Below, one piece after another: positions 43,424-52,738 of a DNA stretch of 57,543 bases. Source of the DNA: Clostridia bacterium (GTDB lineage: Bacteria; Bacillota; Clostridia; Christensenellales; UBA1242); the NCBI GenBank assembly GCA_017478185.1, contig JAFVEA010000002.1:1-57543 (forward strand). Direction: 5' to 3'. The first letter of the stretch is position 1, and each line of letters starts with the position of its first letter. The notes under the pieces were generated by a model that worked only from the letters and a program-made list of their open reading frames with translations, made no database searches and was not told the origin of the DNA. A program made the translations under genes and the position numbers.

Positions 43424-44005
43424 ATGATAATAAAAGATGCAAAATTTTTAACAAGCATTATAGATAAAAACAAGTTGGAGCAATTGTCTTTGCCCCAATT
43501 TGCTTTTGTTGGAAGAAGCAATGTTGGAAAATCCTCACTTTTAAATGCGTTATCAAAAAGAAAGTCACTGGCAAAAACAAGCAGCACCCCAGGGAGAACA
43601 AGGCTTATAAACATATTTGAAATAAACAATAGTTTTTATTTTGTTGATTTGCCGGGATATGGTTTTGCAAAAGCCAGCAAAACTGAGCAAGCAAGCTGGC
43701 AAGGGCTTATTGAAGACTATTTAACAAATAGCCAAAATTTAAAACTTGTTTTTGTTTTGATTGACAGCAGGCATAGTCCAACAGAAAAAGATATTCAAAT
43801 GCTGAAATTTTTGTATGCTTATCAAATACCTTTTAAAATAATTGCAACAAAAATTGATAAATTAACAAAAACAGAACTTCAAAAAAACAAAAAGCTAATA
43901 TCAAGCGAGCTTGGTGTTGGAGTTGATGACATAATTTTTGTAAGTTCAGAAAAAAAGCAAAATATCTCACAAATTTTGGATTTAATTGAAGAATTTTTAA
44001 ACTAA
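43424..44005 (+). CDS. ysxC: Ribosome biogenesis GTPase YsxC/EngB
   Basis: 193-residue GTPase required for 50S subunit assembly. G1 GRSNVGKSS is near residue 26, the G2 region SSTPGRTR follows, G3 is DLPGYGFAK and G4 is TKIDKLTK. The ATG is one base past the lon stop, with GGAG inside lon. Full length and intact. Confidence 0.96.
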   Translation: MIIKDAKFLTSIIDKNKLEQLSLPQFAFVGRSNVGKSSLLNALSKRKSLAKTSSTPGRTRLINIFEINNSFYFVDLPGYGFAKASKTEQASWQGLIEDYLTNSQNLKLVFVLIDSRHSPTEKDIQMLKFLYAYQIPFKIIATKIDKLTKTELQKNKKLISSELGVGVDDIIFVSSEKKQNISQILDLIEEFLN

Positions 44006-44015
44006 AGGAGAAAAA

Positions 44016-46265
44016 ATGGTTGTTCGTGGCGTGGTTGAAAATGTGGTTTTTCAAAACAAAGAAAATGGTTACACAGTAATAGATATTGATATGAATGGTG
44101 AACTTATAACTTTGGTTGGAAAAATGCCTTCAGTAAGAGAAGGCCAAAACATTGAAGCAACAGGTGAATTTGTTCGTTCTCAAAAATGGGGAGAACAATT
44201 TTCTGTAAGCCATTTTGAAACCAAAGACCCATCTGGAGTGGAGGGTATAAAAAAATATCTTTCAAGTGGACTTGTTAAGGGCATTGGGCCCATAACAGCA
44301 GAGGCAATTGTTGAAAAATTTGGAGAAAAAACATTAGAAGTTATTGAGTTTGAACCCCAAAAACTTGCTGAAGTTAGGGGAATCAGCAGTTCAAAGGCAA
44401 TTGAGATTTCAAAAACGCTTTTTGAACTAAAAAAAATGCAAGACACCGTTATGTTTTTGCAACAATATGACATATCAACATATTTGGCAGTAAAAATTTA
44501 TGAAACTTATCAAAGCGAAACAAAAAAGATTTTAGAAGAAAATCCCTACAAATTAATTGAAGATGTTAGTGGAATTGGATTTAAAACAGCAGATAAAATT
44601 GCCCAAAAATTGGGCATTCCAGAGAATAGTGATTTTAGAATTAGAGCGGGCATACTTCATATATTAAATGAAAGCTCCGACAGAGAGGGCAACACCTATA
44701 TTCCAGAAGAAATCGCCATAAAAATGGTTGAAAAGCTTTTAGAAATATCACTAGAAGATAGCAAGGAAAGATTGGAACAAATTTTGCATATTATGGAAAT
44801 TGATGGCGTTATAAAAAAAGTTTTAATAGATGGTCAAAACTCACTTATGCTTACAAAATTTTATGTTATTGAAAGAAAATTAGCTCAAAAATTGTTGTTA
44901 TTAAAAGAGCAAGCCCCAACCCTTCATTTGGATTTATCATCTGATATTGCTGAATTTGAAAGAATTAACAAAATAACTTTTCATAGCGACCAAAAAGAGG
45001 CAATAAAACTTGCCATAAATCAAGGAGTTTGTTTAATAACAGGTGGGCCAGGAACGGGAAAAACCACAATAATTAAGTGCATTTTAGAGAGCTTAAAAAA
45101 GCTGAGCAAAAATGTTGCACTTTTAGCGCCAACAGGCAGAGCCGCAAAAAGAATGAGCGAAAGTTGTGATTATGAGGCAAAAACCATACATAGGGCTTTG
45201 ATGGTTGACCCAGCAAAAGTAAGCTTAAATTCTGATGTTGTGTTTTATTATAATGAACACAACAAATTTCCTTTTGATGTTGTTATTGTTGATGAGGTTT
45301 CAATGGTTGATGCAACGCTTGCTTACAATCTTTGCAGGGCATTAAAGCCAGGGGCAAAACTTTTGCTTGTTGGTGATAAAAATCAGCTTCCAAGCGTGGG
45401 GGCGGGCAATGTTTTGGCTGATATAATTTCATCAGAGCTTATTCCATATTATAACTTAACTCAAATTTATAGGCAAGAAGAAGCTAGTTTAATAATTCGA
45501 AATGCCCACGCTATAAATCGTGGTGAAATGCCAATTTTAGATAACAAAAGCAAAGATTTTTTCTTTGAAACAAGGCAAGACCCACAAGAGATTATGAGAA
45601 GCATTGTTCATATGCAGTGTTATAGAATACCCAAATTTTTAAATATAGAACCGAACAAAATTCAGGTGCTTGCTCCAATGCGTATGGGGGTATGTGGTGT
45701 TGACAACCTAAACAGCAAAATTCAAAGCGTTTTAAATCCTCAAAGTTTAAGCTCTCCAGAAATACTTTTTGGGCAAACAATTTTTAGAATAAAAGACAAA
45801 GTTATGCAAACTTCAAACAATTATTCTATGGAATGGAAAAGATTTTTAAAAGGTAATAGAATTGAAATTGGTGAAGGCGTTTTTAATGGAGATATAGGCT
45901 ATATCACGAACATACACACTGATTCACAGTCTTTGGAAGTTACTTTTGAAGATGGCAGAGTGTGTGAATATCAAAGGCACGAAATTGGAGAATTAACTTT
46001 AAGTTATGCAACAACAATCCACAAAAGCCAAGGAAGTGAGTTTGATGTTGTGATAATTCCAATGATTGGAGGGGCTCCGTCAATTTTAACTCGAAATTTG
46101 TTATACACAGCGGTCACCCGAGCAAAACTTATGGTTGTTTTGGTGGGGCAAAAATTTCATCTGCAAGCAATGATACGCAACAATTTCACGGCAAAAAGAT
46201 ATAGTGCTTTAAAGTTTTTCTTGCTGGAACAAAACAAAAATGTGGAGAGTTTATTAAATGAATAA
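44016..46265 (+). CDS. recD2: RecD2-type ATP-dependent 5'-3' DNA helicase
   Basis: A 749-residue SF1B helicase of the RecD2 group, which acts without RecBC in DNA damage tolerance and fork processing. The N-terminal OB/HhH region (about 1-200) with repeated GIGFKTADKIA-type hairpins precedes Walker A GGPGTGKTT, motif II VDEVSM, and the late motif YATTIHKSQGSEFD and AVTRAK. AAAGGAG precedes the ATG. It overlaps comFC by eight bases. Confidence 0.95.
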   Translation: MVVRGVVENVVFQNKENGYTVIDIDMNGELITLVGKMPSVREGQNIEATGEFVRSQKWGEQFSVSHFETKDPSGVEGIKKYLSSGLVKGIGPITAEAIVEKFGEKTLEVIEFEPQKLAEVRGISSSKAIEISKTLFELKKMQDTVMFLQQYDISTYLAVKIYETYQSETKKILEENPYKLIEDVSGIGFKTADKIAQKLGIPENSDFRIRAGILHILNESSDREGNTYIPEEIAIKMVEKLLEISLEDSKERLEQILHIMEIDGVIKKVLIDGQNSLMLTKFYVIERKLAQKLLLLKEQAPTLHLDLSSDIAEFERINKITFHSDQKEAIKLAINQGVCLITGGPGTGKTTIIKCILESLKKLSKNVALLAPTGRAAKRMSESCDYEAKTIHRALMVDPAKVSLNSDVVFYYNEHNKFPFDVVIVDEVSMVDATLAYNLCRALKPGAKLLLVGDKNQLPSVGAGNVLADIISSELIPYYNLTQIYRQEEASLIIRNAHAINRGEMPILDNKSKDFFFETRQDPQEIMRSIVHMQCYRIPKFLNIEPNKIQVLAPMRMGVCGVDNLNSKIQSVLNPQSLSSPEILFGQTIFRIKDKVMQTSNNYSMEWKRFLKGNRIEIGEGVFNGDIGYITNIHTDSQSLEVTFEDGRVCEYQRHEIGELTLSYATTIHKSQGSEFDVVIIPMIGGAPSILTRNLLYTAVTRAKLMVVLVGQKFHLQAMIRNNFTAKRYSALKFFLLEQNKNVESLLNE

Positions 46266-47058
46266 CAAAATAAGCTTTGCTCAAAAACTTAAACAATTTT
46301 TTAAAAGTCTTTTTAAAAAAGCGGATAAACTTGTGTTTCCTCCAAACATCAAGTGTTTATCTTGCTATAGAGATTTGCCCCAAAAACAAGAAATAGAGCT
46401 TTGCGAAGATTGCTTAAAAAAGATAAGATTCATAAACGAAGATTGTTGTTGCAAAGTTTGTGGAACACGCCTAAAACAAACTAATATATGCTCAAACTGT
46501 TCAAAAAACAAAAGAAATTTTGATATTGCTCGCTCTGTCTGTGTTTATGATGAAATTGCTGTAAAGCTTATCATAAATTTCAAATTTAATGGAGCTCCTT
46601 ATATTCACAAAACACTTGCAAATATGATGGCTGAAAAATATTTGAATTTAAAGTGGAAGTGCGATGAAGTTTTGTTTGTTCCATTAACACCCAAAAAGCA
46701 GAAGAAAAGAGGATATAATCAAACAGAGCTTTTGGCAAAACATTTTTGTGAAAAGCTTAATTTGCCACTTGTTTGTGATGCTATCATAAAAACAAAAGAA
46801 ACAAAACAACAATCCAATTTGGGTTTTGTTGATAGGCAAGAAAACATAAAACAAAGTTTTAAGGTCACAGAAAAAGCCAAAATAAAAGGCAAAAATGTAT
46901 TGATTATTGATGATGTTTTCACAACAGGAGCAACAAGTGGGGCGATATCACGAAGTTTGAAAGATGCGGGGGCTAAAAAAGTTTTTGTTCTAACTTTTGC
47001 CAGCACCGAGCTTAAAAATCAATTTGAATTTATAAAAAATGACAAAAAAGACAAATAA
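46258..47058 (+). CDS. comFC: ComF family phosphoribosyltransferase-like protein
   Basis: 266 residues with N-terminal zinc-binding cysteine pairs (CLSC, CEDC, CKVC, CSNC near residues 35-82) and a PRTase domain whose PRPP loop is VLIIDDVFTTGAT. The ComFC/GntX family assists uptake or handling of single-stranded DNA in transformation. comFA is not in this window. Its start lies within recD2, suggesting coupled translation. Confidence 0.9.
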   Translation: MNNKISFAQKLKQFFKSLFKKADKLVFPPNIKCLSCYRDLPQKQEIELCEDCLKKIRFINEDCCCKVCGTRLKQTNICSNCSKNKRNFDIARSVCVYDEIAVKLIINFKFNGAPYIHKTLANMMAEKYLNLKWKCDEVLFVPLTPKKQKKRGYNQTELLAKHFCEKLNLPLVCDAIIKTKETKQQSNLGFVDRQENIKQSFKVTEKAKIKGKNVLIIDDVFTTGATSGAISRSLKDAGAKKVFVLTFASTELKNQFEFIKNDKKDK

Positions 47059-47060
47059 TT

Positions 47061-47092
47061 ACACAAAAGTTCTTTTCTTTTGTGTTTTTTTG
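47061..47092 (+). terminator. Terminator after comFC
   Basis: ACACAAAAG/CTTTTGTGT stem with a seven-base loop, followed by TTTTT. It ends the lon-ysxC-recD2-comFC unit. Confidence 0.82.
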
Positions 47093-47131
47093 TTATATAA
47101 TTACTCTTAGTATTTATTTTAGGAGAATGAA

Positions 47132-49837
47132 ATGTTTGGATTATTTATGTCAGATAACAAAAGAAGTTTAAAAAAGCTTGAAAAAATGGCAAAAAAAGTT
47201 GAAGACCTAGAGCCAAAATATCAGCAAATGACAAATGAAGAACTTCAAAGGCAAACAGCTGTTTTAAAAGATAGACTAAAAGAAGGTGAAACCTTAGATG
47301 ATATTTTGTATGACGCTTTTGCTGTTGCAAGAGAGGCAAGTTTTAGAGTTTTGAATATGAAACACTTCCATGTTCAAATTATTGGTGGAATTGTTCTTCA
47401 TCAAGGCAGAATTGCTGAGATGTACACAGGTGAAGGAAAAACTTTTGTTGCGGTTTTGCCATCATATTTAAATGCATTAACAGAAAAGGGAGTGCATGTT
47501 GTAACTGTCAACGAATATCTTGCCACTCGTGACGCTGAGTGGATGGGGAAGGTTCACAAGTTTTTAGGGCTTAGTGTTGGAGTATCTCTTGCCGAAATGA
47601 ACCCAAAACAAAAACAAAAAGCTTATGCTTGTGACATAACATATTGCACAAACAACGAACTTGGTTTTGATTATCTTCGTGACAATATGGTAAGAAAAGC
47701 AGAAGATAGAGTTTGTCGTGGCTATAACTTTGCAATCATTGATGAGGTTGATAGCATTTTGATTGATGAGGCAAGAACGCCTTTAATCATAAGTGGAAGA
47801 GGATTTAAAAGCTCAGAAAACTATAAAAAGGCTCAAAGATTTATAAGAACTCTTCGCCGTGATGAAGATTATGTTGTTGATGAAGAGAAAAAAGCAATTC
47901 ACTTAACAGAAGACGGGAACTCAAAAGCAGAAAAATTCTTTAACATAGAAAACTTAAGTGATATTGGTGCAATGGAATTAAACCAACACATAATGAACGC
48001 ACTAAGAGCAAACTTTATGCTTAAAAGAGATTCAGATTATATTGTTAACAATGGCGAAGTTTTGCTTGTTGATGAATTTACTGGTCGTGTTATGGAAGGA
48101 AGGCGTTATTCAAATGGTCTTCATCAAGCAATAGAAGCAAAAGAGGGCGTTGAGATAAAAGATGAAAATTTAACTGTTGCAACAATAACACTTCAAAACT
48201 TTTTTAGGCTTTACAAAAAACTTAGTGGAATGACAGGAACAGCTAAAACAGAAGAGGGTGAGTTCAACAAAATTTATAACTTAGACATTGTAACAATTCC
48301 TCAAAATTTGCCAAATAAGCGTGTTGATGAGCCAGACATTGTTTACACAACAATGGAAGCAAAATATAAAGCAATAGTTGATAGGATTGAGGAAGCCCAC
48401 GAAAATTTGCAACCAGTTTTGGTGGGAACAACCACAATAGAAAAAAGTGAATATATTAGCAAGCTCTTAAAGCAAAGAAAAATTCCACACAATGTGTTAA
48501 ACGCAAAAAATCACGCACAAGAAAGTGAAATCATAGCGCAAGCAGGTCAGCTTGGAAAGGTTACAATCGCAACCAATATGGCTGGTCGTGGAACAGATAT
48601 TTTGCTTGGAGGAAATCCAAACTTTTTGGCAAAGGCAAAATTAGTTAAAAAGGGTTATAATCACGCAATAATTGAACAAGCAACATCATTTTTGCCAGCA
48701 ATGACAGATGAAGTTCAAGAAGTTAAAGATGAATATGAAAAAGCATACGCAGAACTTAAAACTCAAACAGATTTAGACAAACAAAAAGTTATTGAAGCTG
48801 GCGGACTTTTAATTATCGGAACAGAAAGGCACGAAAGTAGGCGTATAGACAATCAGCTTAGAGGAAGGGCAGGTCGTCAAGGTGACCCAGGTCACTCAGT
48901 TTTTTATCTATCACTTGAAGATGACCTTTTAAGACTTTTTGGTGGTGATAGGTTAAAAAGAATTAGTAATTTCTTTAAACTTGATGACGATGTTCCATTC
49001 CAGATGAAAATGCTCTCTCATCAAATTTCAAATGCTCAAAAAAAGGTGGAAATCAGAAACTATTCTATTCGTAAACACCTAATTGGCTATGATGATGTTA
49101 TAAACGAACAAAGAACAATAATTTATGACCAAAGAAACAAAATTTTGGATGGAGAAGATGTTCACGCTCAAATTCTTGAAATGTTCCCAGAAGTTGTTCA
49201 AAATGTGATTTTGAGTGCGGTTGATGACAACAAACCAAGCTTTGATTGGGATATAGAAGAAATCAATCATTCACTCGAGGATAGGTTATATCCAAAGGGT
49301 TCAAATTTTGTAACTCAAAATATGCTTGAAGATATTTCTCCAAAAGATTTAGTGCAAATTGTTTTGGATGATGTTTTAAGGCGTTATGATGAAAAGAAAG
49401 CTGAATTTGAAGAAATTGGTTTGCAATTTGCTGCCGTTGAAAGAATAATACTATTAGACATAGTTGATAGAGCTTGGATGGAGCATATTGATGCTATGAC
49501 CGTTTTAAGGCACGAGATTGTAACTCAAGGTTTTGGAAATGTAGACCCAGTTATAGCTTATAAGAAAGAAGGCTTTGAAATGTTTGATAAAATGGTTGGT
49601 GGAATTAGAGAAAAAGTTTCAACAATTATGTTAAATTTAAGCAAGCCAACTGTTGAAATAAGGCAAGCTCCAACAATGAAAAACACAGTTGCAAGTCAGG
49701 AAACAACCGCTCAACCAGCAAACAGCACCCCAGCTCCAAAAGGTCCAGCAGTTAGCAACAAAATTGTTGGCAGAAATGAACCTTGCCCATGTGGAAGCGG
49801 AAAGAAATATAAAAACTGTTGCGGAAGAGGAGAATAA
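47132..49837 (+). CDS. secA: Preprotein translocase ATPase SecA
   Basis: The motor that drives secretory proteins through SecYEG. The 901 residues show the Walker A region MYTGEGKT, LIDEAR, the preprotein cross-linking domain, MAGRGTDILLGG and GRAGRQGDPG helicase motifs, and a C-terminal zinc-binding SEC-C tail (CPCGSGKKYKNCC). AGGAG precedes the ATG. A TATAAT near 47094 may be its -10, but no good -35 is seen because the terminator occupies that stretch. Confidence 0.97.
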   Translation: MFGLFMSDNKRSLKKLEKMAKKVEDLEPKYQQMTNEELQRQTAVLKDRLKEGETLDDILYDAFAVAREASFRVLNMKHFHVQIIGGIVLHQGRIAEMYTGEGKTFVAVLPSYLNALTEKGVHVVTVNEYLATRDAEWMGKVHKFLGLSVGVSLAEMNPKQKQKAYACDITYCTNNELGFDYLRDNMVRKAEDRVCRGYNFAIIDEVDSILIDEARTPLIISGRGFKSSENYKKAQRFIRTLRRDEDYVVDEEKKAIHLTEDGNSKAEKFFNIENLSDIGAMELNQHIMNALRANFMLKRDSDYIVNNGEVLLVDEFTGRVMEGRRYSNGLHQAIEAKEGVEIKDENLTVATITLQNFFRLYKKLSGMTGTAKTEEGEFNKIYNLDIVTIPQNLPNKRVDEPDIVYTTMEAKYKAIVDRIEEAHENLQPVLVGTTTIEKSEYISKLLKQRKIPHNVLNAKNHAQESEIIAQAGQLGKVTIATNMAGRGTDILLGGNPNFLAKAKLVKKGYNHAIIEQATSFLPAMTDEVQEVKDEYEKAYAELKTQTDLDKQKVIEAGGLLIIGTERHESRRIDNQLRGRAGRQGDPGHSVFYLSLEDDLLRLFGGDRLKRISNFFKLDDDVPFQMKMLSHQISNAQKKVEIRNYSIRKHLIGYDDVINEQRTIIYDQRNKILDGEDVHAQILEMFPEVVQNVILSAVDDNKPSFDWDIEEINHSLEDRLYPKGSNFVTQNMLEDISPKDLVQIVLDDVLRRYDEKKAEFEEIGLQFAAVERIILLDIVDRAWMEHIDAMTVLRHEIVTQGFGNVDPVIAYKKEGFEMFDKMVGGIREKVSTIMLNLSKPTVEIRQAPTMKNTVASQETTAQPANSTPAPKGPAVSNKIVGRNEPCPCGSGKKYKNCCGRGE

Positions 49838-50490
49838 TGCAAATAGAGTTAGATAATTTTATAATTCACACAGATAAAGACCTTGATTATTTAAGTGAGA
49901 TTTCAAAAACTTTAAACAGTGAAACAAAAAAAGTTTTAGACTTTTTTGAACTAAAAGAGCTAAAAGAAAAAAAGAATGTTGTTATATACACAGATATTCA
50001 GAAATATAAAGCACATAAGGAAGAAATGGGAGAAGACTATCAAGAATGGATGTGTGGCGACACTATGGACGGGAATATAAATTTATTGGAATTAACAGAA
50101 GCACAAAAAACCAAGGCACATAAAAATATGACATTAAAAGATTTTTTACAATCTGTTATTCACGAGTTTGTTCACGCTTGTCAACAAGAAGTTAACAATG
50201 ATTTTAAAGGATTAGTGTGGTTTTGGGAAGCTTTGGCAACAAATTTGAGTGGACAACAAGATAATTGTGCGGAAATAAAAAATTGTGATTTTGAAAAGTT
50301 AAAAACTGATTTTAACACTGTTAGAGGTGCTTATGGTTACGCTTATCTTTTAGGAGATTATATGCTAAAAACTTATGGGCAAAAAAAGGTTTTGGATTAT
50401 GTGAAAAATCCAAACAAGTTAAGGCAAGATGAAGATAAAATTTTTAACTCAGCAAAAAACTCTCAAAAAAGAGAAGTAAATAATTTTTAG
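49837..50490 (+). CDS. Small zincin-like metallopeptidase, unknown family
   Basis: 217 residues, no signal peptide. HEFVH (109-113) followed 18 residues later by E131 in WFWEALA fits the gluzincin pattern HExxH...E, so I infer a cytosolic zinc peptidase or peptidase-derived protein of the peptidase-MA-like kind. The substrate is unknown. The start is ATG 49837, overlapping the secA TAA by one base, with AGAGGAG before it; a reading six codons longer would lack such a site. It sits between secA and prfB, where the two are usually adjacent. Confidence 0.72.
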   Translation: MQIELDNFIIHTDKDLDYLSEISKTLNSETKKVLDFFELKELKEKKNVVIYTDIQKYKAHKEEMGEDYQEWMCGDTMDGNINLLELTEAQKTKAHKNMTLKDFLQSVIHEFVHACQQEVNNDFKGLVWFWEALATNLSGQQDNCAEIKNCDFEKLKTDFNTVRGAYGYAYLLGDYMLKTYGQKKVLDYVKNPNKLRQDEDKIFNSAKNSQKREVNNF

Positions 50491-50507
50491 AAAAGAGGAG
50501 AAAGCGA

Positions 50508-51602
50508 TTGACAATAGATTCAATAAAAGAAAATTTGATTGATGCAGAAAAATCTCTTGAATTTATTCAAGAACTTTTTCCTATTGAAAAATTGTTAAAA
50601 GAAAAACAAGATTTAGAAAAACAGCAACAAGAGCCAAATTTTTTTAGTGACAGAAAAAATGCAGAAAAGGTTGGAAAAAAGATATCTGGCATTGATAAAA
50701 AATTGCAGTTAATAAAAAGTTTAAACAGTGATTTTAAAAGTTTGAAAGAGATACTTGTTGATGAAAGCGAGATTGATGAAGAATTTTTAAAAGAGATATT
50801 GATTGAAGCAAAAAATTTACAAAAAAAATGTGAAAGTTTGCAAATAGAAGGGATGTTTAAAGGAAGGTATGATGCAAACAATGCAATTTTATCTATTCAG
50901 TCGGGTGCGGGTGGAACTGAGGCTTGTGATTGGGCTGATATGTTACTTCGAATGTATAAACGCTATTTGCAAAAGCAAGGCTATAAGTTTGAAGTTTTAG
51001 ACCAAACTGAAGGCGATGGCGCAGGCATTAAGGGCGTTATGATGAGAGTTAGCGGAGAAAATGCTTATGGCTACTTAAAAGCAGAAAGAGGAGTTCACAG
51101 GCTTGTTAGGATTTCTCCATTTGATGCAAACAAAAGGCGTCACACCAGTTTTGCTTCTGTTGAGGTTATGCCTGAAATTGACAATGAAACAGATATTGAA
51201 ATAAAACCAGAAGACTTAAAAATTGATGTTTTCAGGAGTGGCGGTCACGGCGGACAAGGAGTTAACACCACAGACAGCGCCGTTAGAATAAAACATATTC
51301 CAACAGGAATTGTTGTTCAGTGCCAAAATGAGCGAAGCCAAATTCAAAACAAAGAAAATGCTCTGTCTGTTTTGAGAGGAAAATTGGCTCAAATTGAAGA
51401 AGAAAAACAACAACAGCAATTAAACAGCATTCAAGGCAAGCTTAAAAAAATTGAGTGGGGAAGCCAAATTCGAAGTTATGTTTTTTGCCCCTACACAATG
51501 GTAAAAGACCACCGAACAGAATGGGAAACAAGTGACATACAAGGCTTTATGGATGGCGATATGCAAGATTGCATAGAAACATATTTAAAAATGTCTAGTT
51601 AA
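50508..51602 (+). CDS. prfB: Peptide chain release factor 2
   Basis: RF2 ends translation at UGA and UAA. The 364 residues contain the SPF tripeptide that reads UGA (in RISPFDANKRRHT) and the catalytic GGQ (GGHGGQGVN). The start is TTG 50508, well placed behind GAGGAG (50495-50500). The frame is continuous from this start, with no in-frame UGA and no CTTTGA slippery site. The programmed +1 frameshift that autoregulates prfB in many bacteria is therefore absent. Confidence 0.95.
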   Translation: MTIDSIKENLIDAEKSLEFIQELFPIEKLLKEKQDLEKQQQEPNFFSDRKNAEKVGKKISGIDKKLQLIKSLNSDFKSLKEILVDESEIDEEFLKEILIEAKNLQKKCESLQIEGMFKGRYDANNAILSIQSGAGGTEACDWADMLLRMYKRYLQKQGYKFEVLDQTEGDGAGIKGVMMRVSGENAYGYLKAERGVHRLVRISPFDANKRRHTSFASVEVMPEIDNETDIEIKPEDLKIDVFRSGGHGGQGVNTTDSAVRIKHIPTGIVVQCQNERSQIQNKENALSVLRGKLAQIEEEKQQQQLNSIQGKLKKIEWGSQIRSYVFCPYTMVKDHRTEWETSDIQGFMDGDMQDCIETYLKMSS

Positions 51603-51621
51603 ACATAAAAGAAGGTTTAAT

Positions 51622-52683
51622 ATGGAAAACTTTTTTGAAGAAATGAAACAAAAAGTTCAAGAGTTAAGAACAAAAAAATCAGTGAAAATTTTGGCTATAG
51701 AATCTAGTTGCGATGAAACAAGTGTGGCAATAGTTGAAAATGGGAGAAAAGTTTTGAGTAATGTCATTTCCTCTCAAATTGACATTCACACACGCTATGG
51801 TGGGGTTGTTCCAGAAATCGCATCAAGAAATCACATTTTAGCAATAAATCCAATTTTAGAGCAAGCTCTAAAAGAGGCTGATTTAACTTTAGATGACATT
51901 GATGCCATAGCTGTAACTCAAGGGGCAGGGCTTGTGGGGGCTCTTCTTGTTGGAGTTACCAGTGCAAAAGCTTTAAGTTATGCTTTAAAAAAGCCTTTAA
52001 TTGCTGTTAATCACATAAAAGGTCACATTTCAGCCAACTTTATTGCTCACAAAGATTTAAAGCCACCTTTTGTTTGTTTAATCACAAGTGGTGGACATAC
52101 GGCAATAGTAAAAGTTTGCGATTATAATAGGTTCACGCTCATTGGTTCAACTCAAGATGATGCAATTGGTGAGGCTTTTGACAAGGTTGCCAGAATTATT
52201 GGGCTTGGTTATCCAGGTGGCCCAAAAATTGATAAAATGGCGCAAGGCGAAAAGGGCGACATTGTTTTTGTAAAGCACGATGCTTTTGAAAATAGTTTTG
52301 ATGTTAGTTATAGTGGACTTAAAACTGCAGTTATAAATTATGTTCATCAAAAAGAGCAAAAAGGCGAAAAATTAGATATAAAAAATATTTGCGCGTCATT
52401 TGAGCATCAAGCAGTTGATATGTTAACCCAAAAGGCAATAAAAGCGTGCGTTCAAGAAGAGTTACAAACCATTGTTTTGGCTGGAGGAGTGGCAGCAAAC
52501 AGTTATCTTAGAAACAGTTTAACAGAACTTGGAAAAAGGCATAACATAGAAGTGAAATTTCCGCCATTAAATCTTTGTGGAGATAATGCAGCAATGATAG
52601 GCTCTTTGGCATACTTCAATCTTTTAACTGATGACCCAGCTGATTTATCTTTAACAGCAAAACCAAACATACCTCTAGAATAG
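51622..52683 (+). CDS. tsaD: tRNA N6-adenosine threonylcarbamoyltransferase
   Basis: TsaD transfers threonylcarbamoyl to A37 of ANN-reading tRNAs, with TsaB and TsaE. The 353 residues have a short N-terminal extension before LAIESSCDETSVAIV, the metal motif HIKGH, the ITSGGHT loop, and the late NLCGDNAAMIG. AGAAGG precedes the ATG. Full length; it follows prfB by 19 bases. Confidence 0.97.
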   Translation: MENFFEEMKQKVQELRTKKSVKILAIESSCDETSVAIVENGRKVLSNVISSQIDIHTRYGGVVPEIASRNHILAINPILEQALKEADLTLDDIDAIAVTQGAGLVGALLVGVTSAKALSYALKKPLIAVNHIKGHISANFIAHKDLKPPFVCLITSGGHTAIVKVCDYNRFTLIGSTQDDAIGEAFDKVARIIGLGYPGGPKIDKMAQGEKGDIVFVKHDAFENSFDVSYSGLKTAVINYVHQKEQKGEKLDIKNICASFEHQAVDMLTQKAIKACVQEELQTIVLAGGVAANSYLRNSLTELGKRHNIEVKFPPLNLCGDNAAMIGSLAYFNLLTDDPADLSLTAKPNIPLE

Positions 52684-52738
52684 AAAAATTATACCATAAA
52701 ACAATATATTTTTATAAAATAACATAAAGGAAAGCAAT

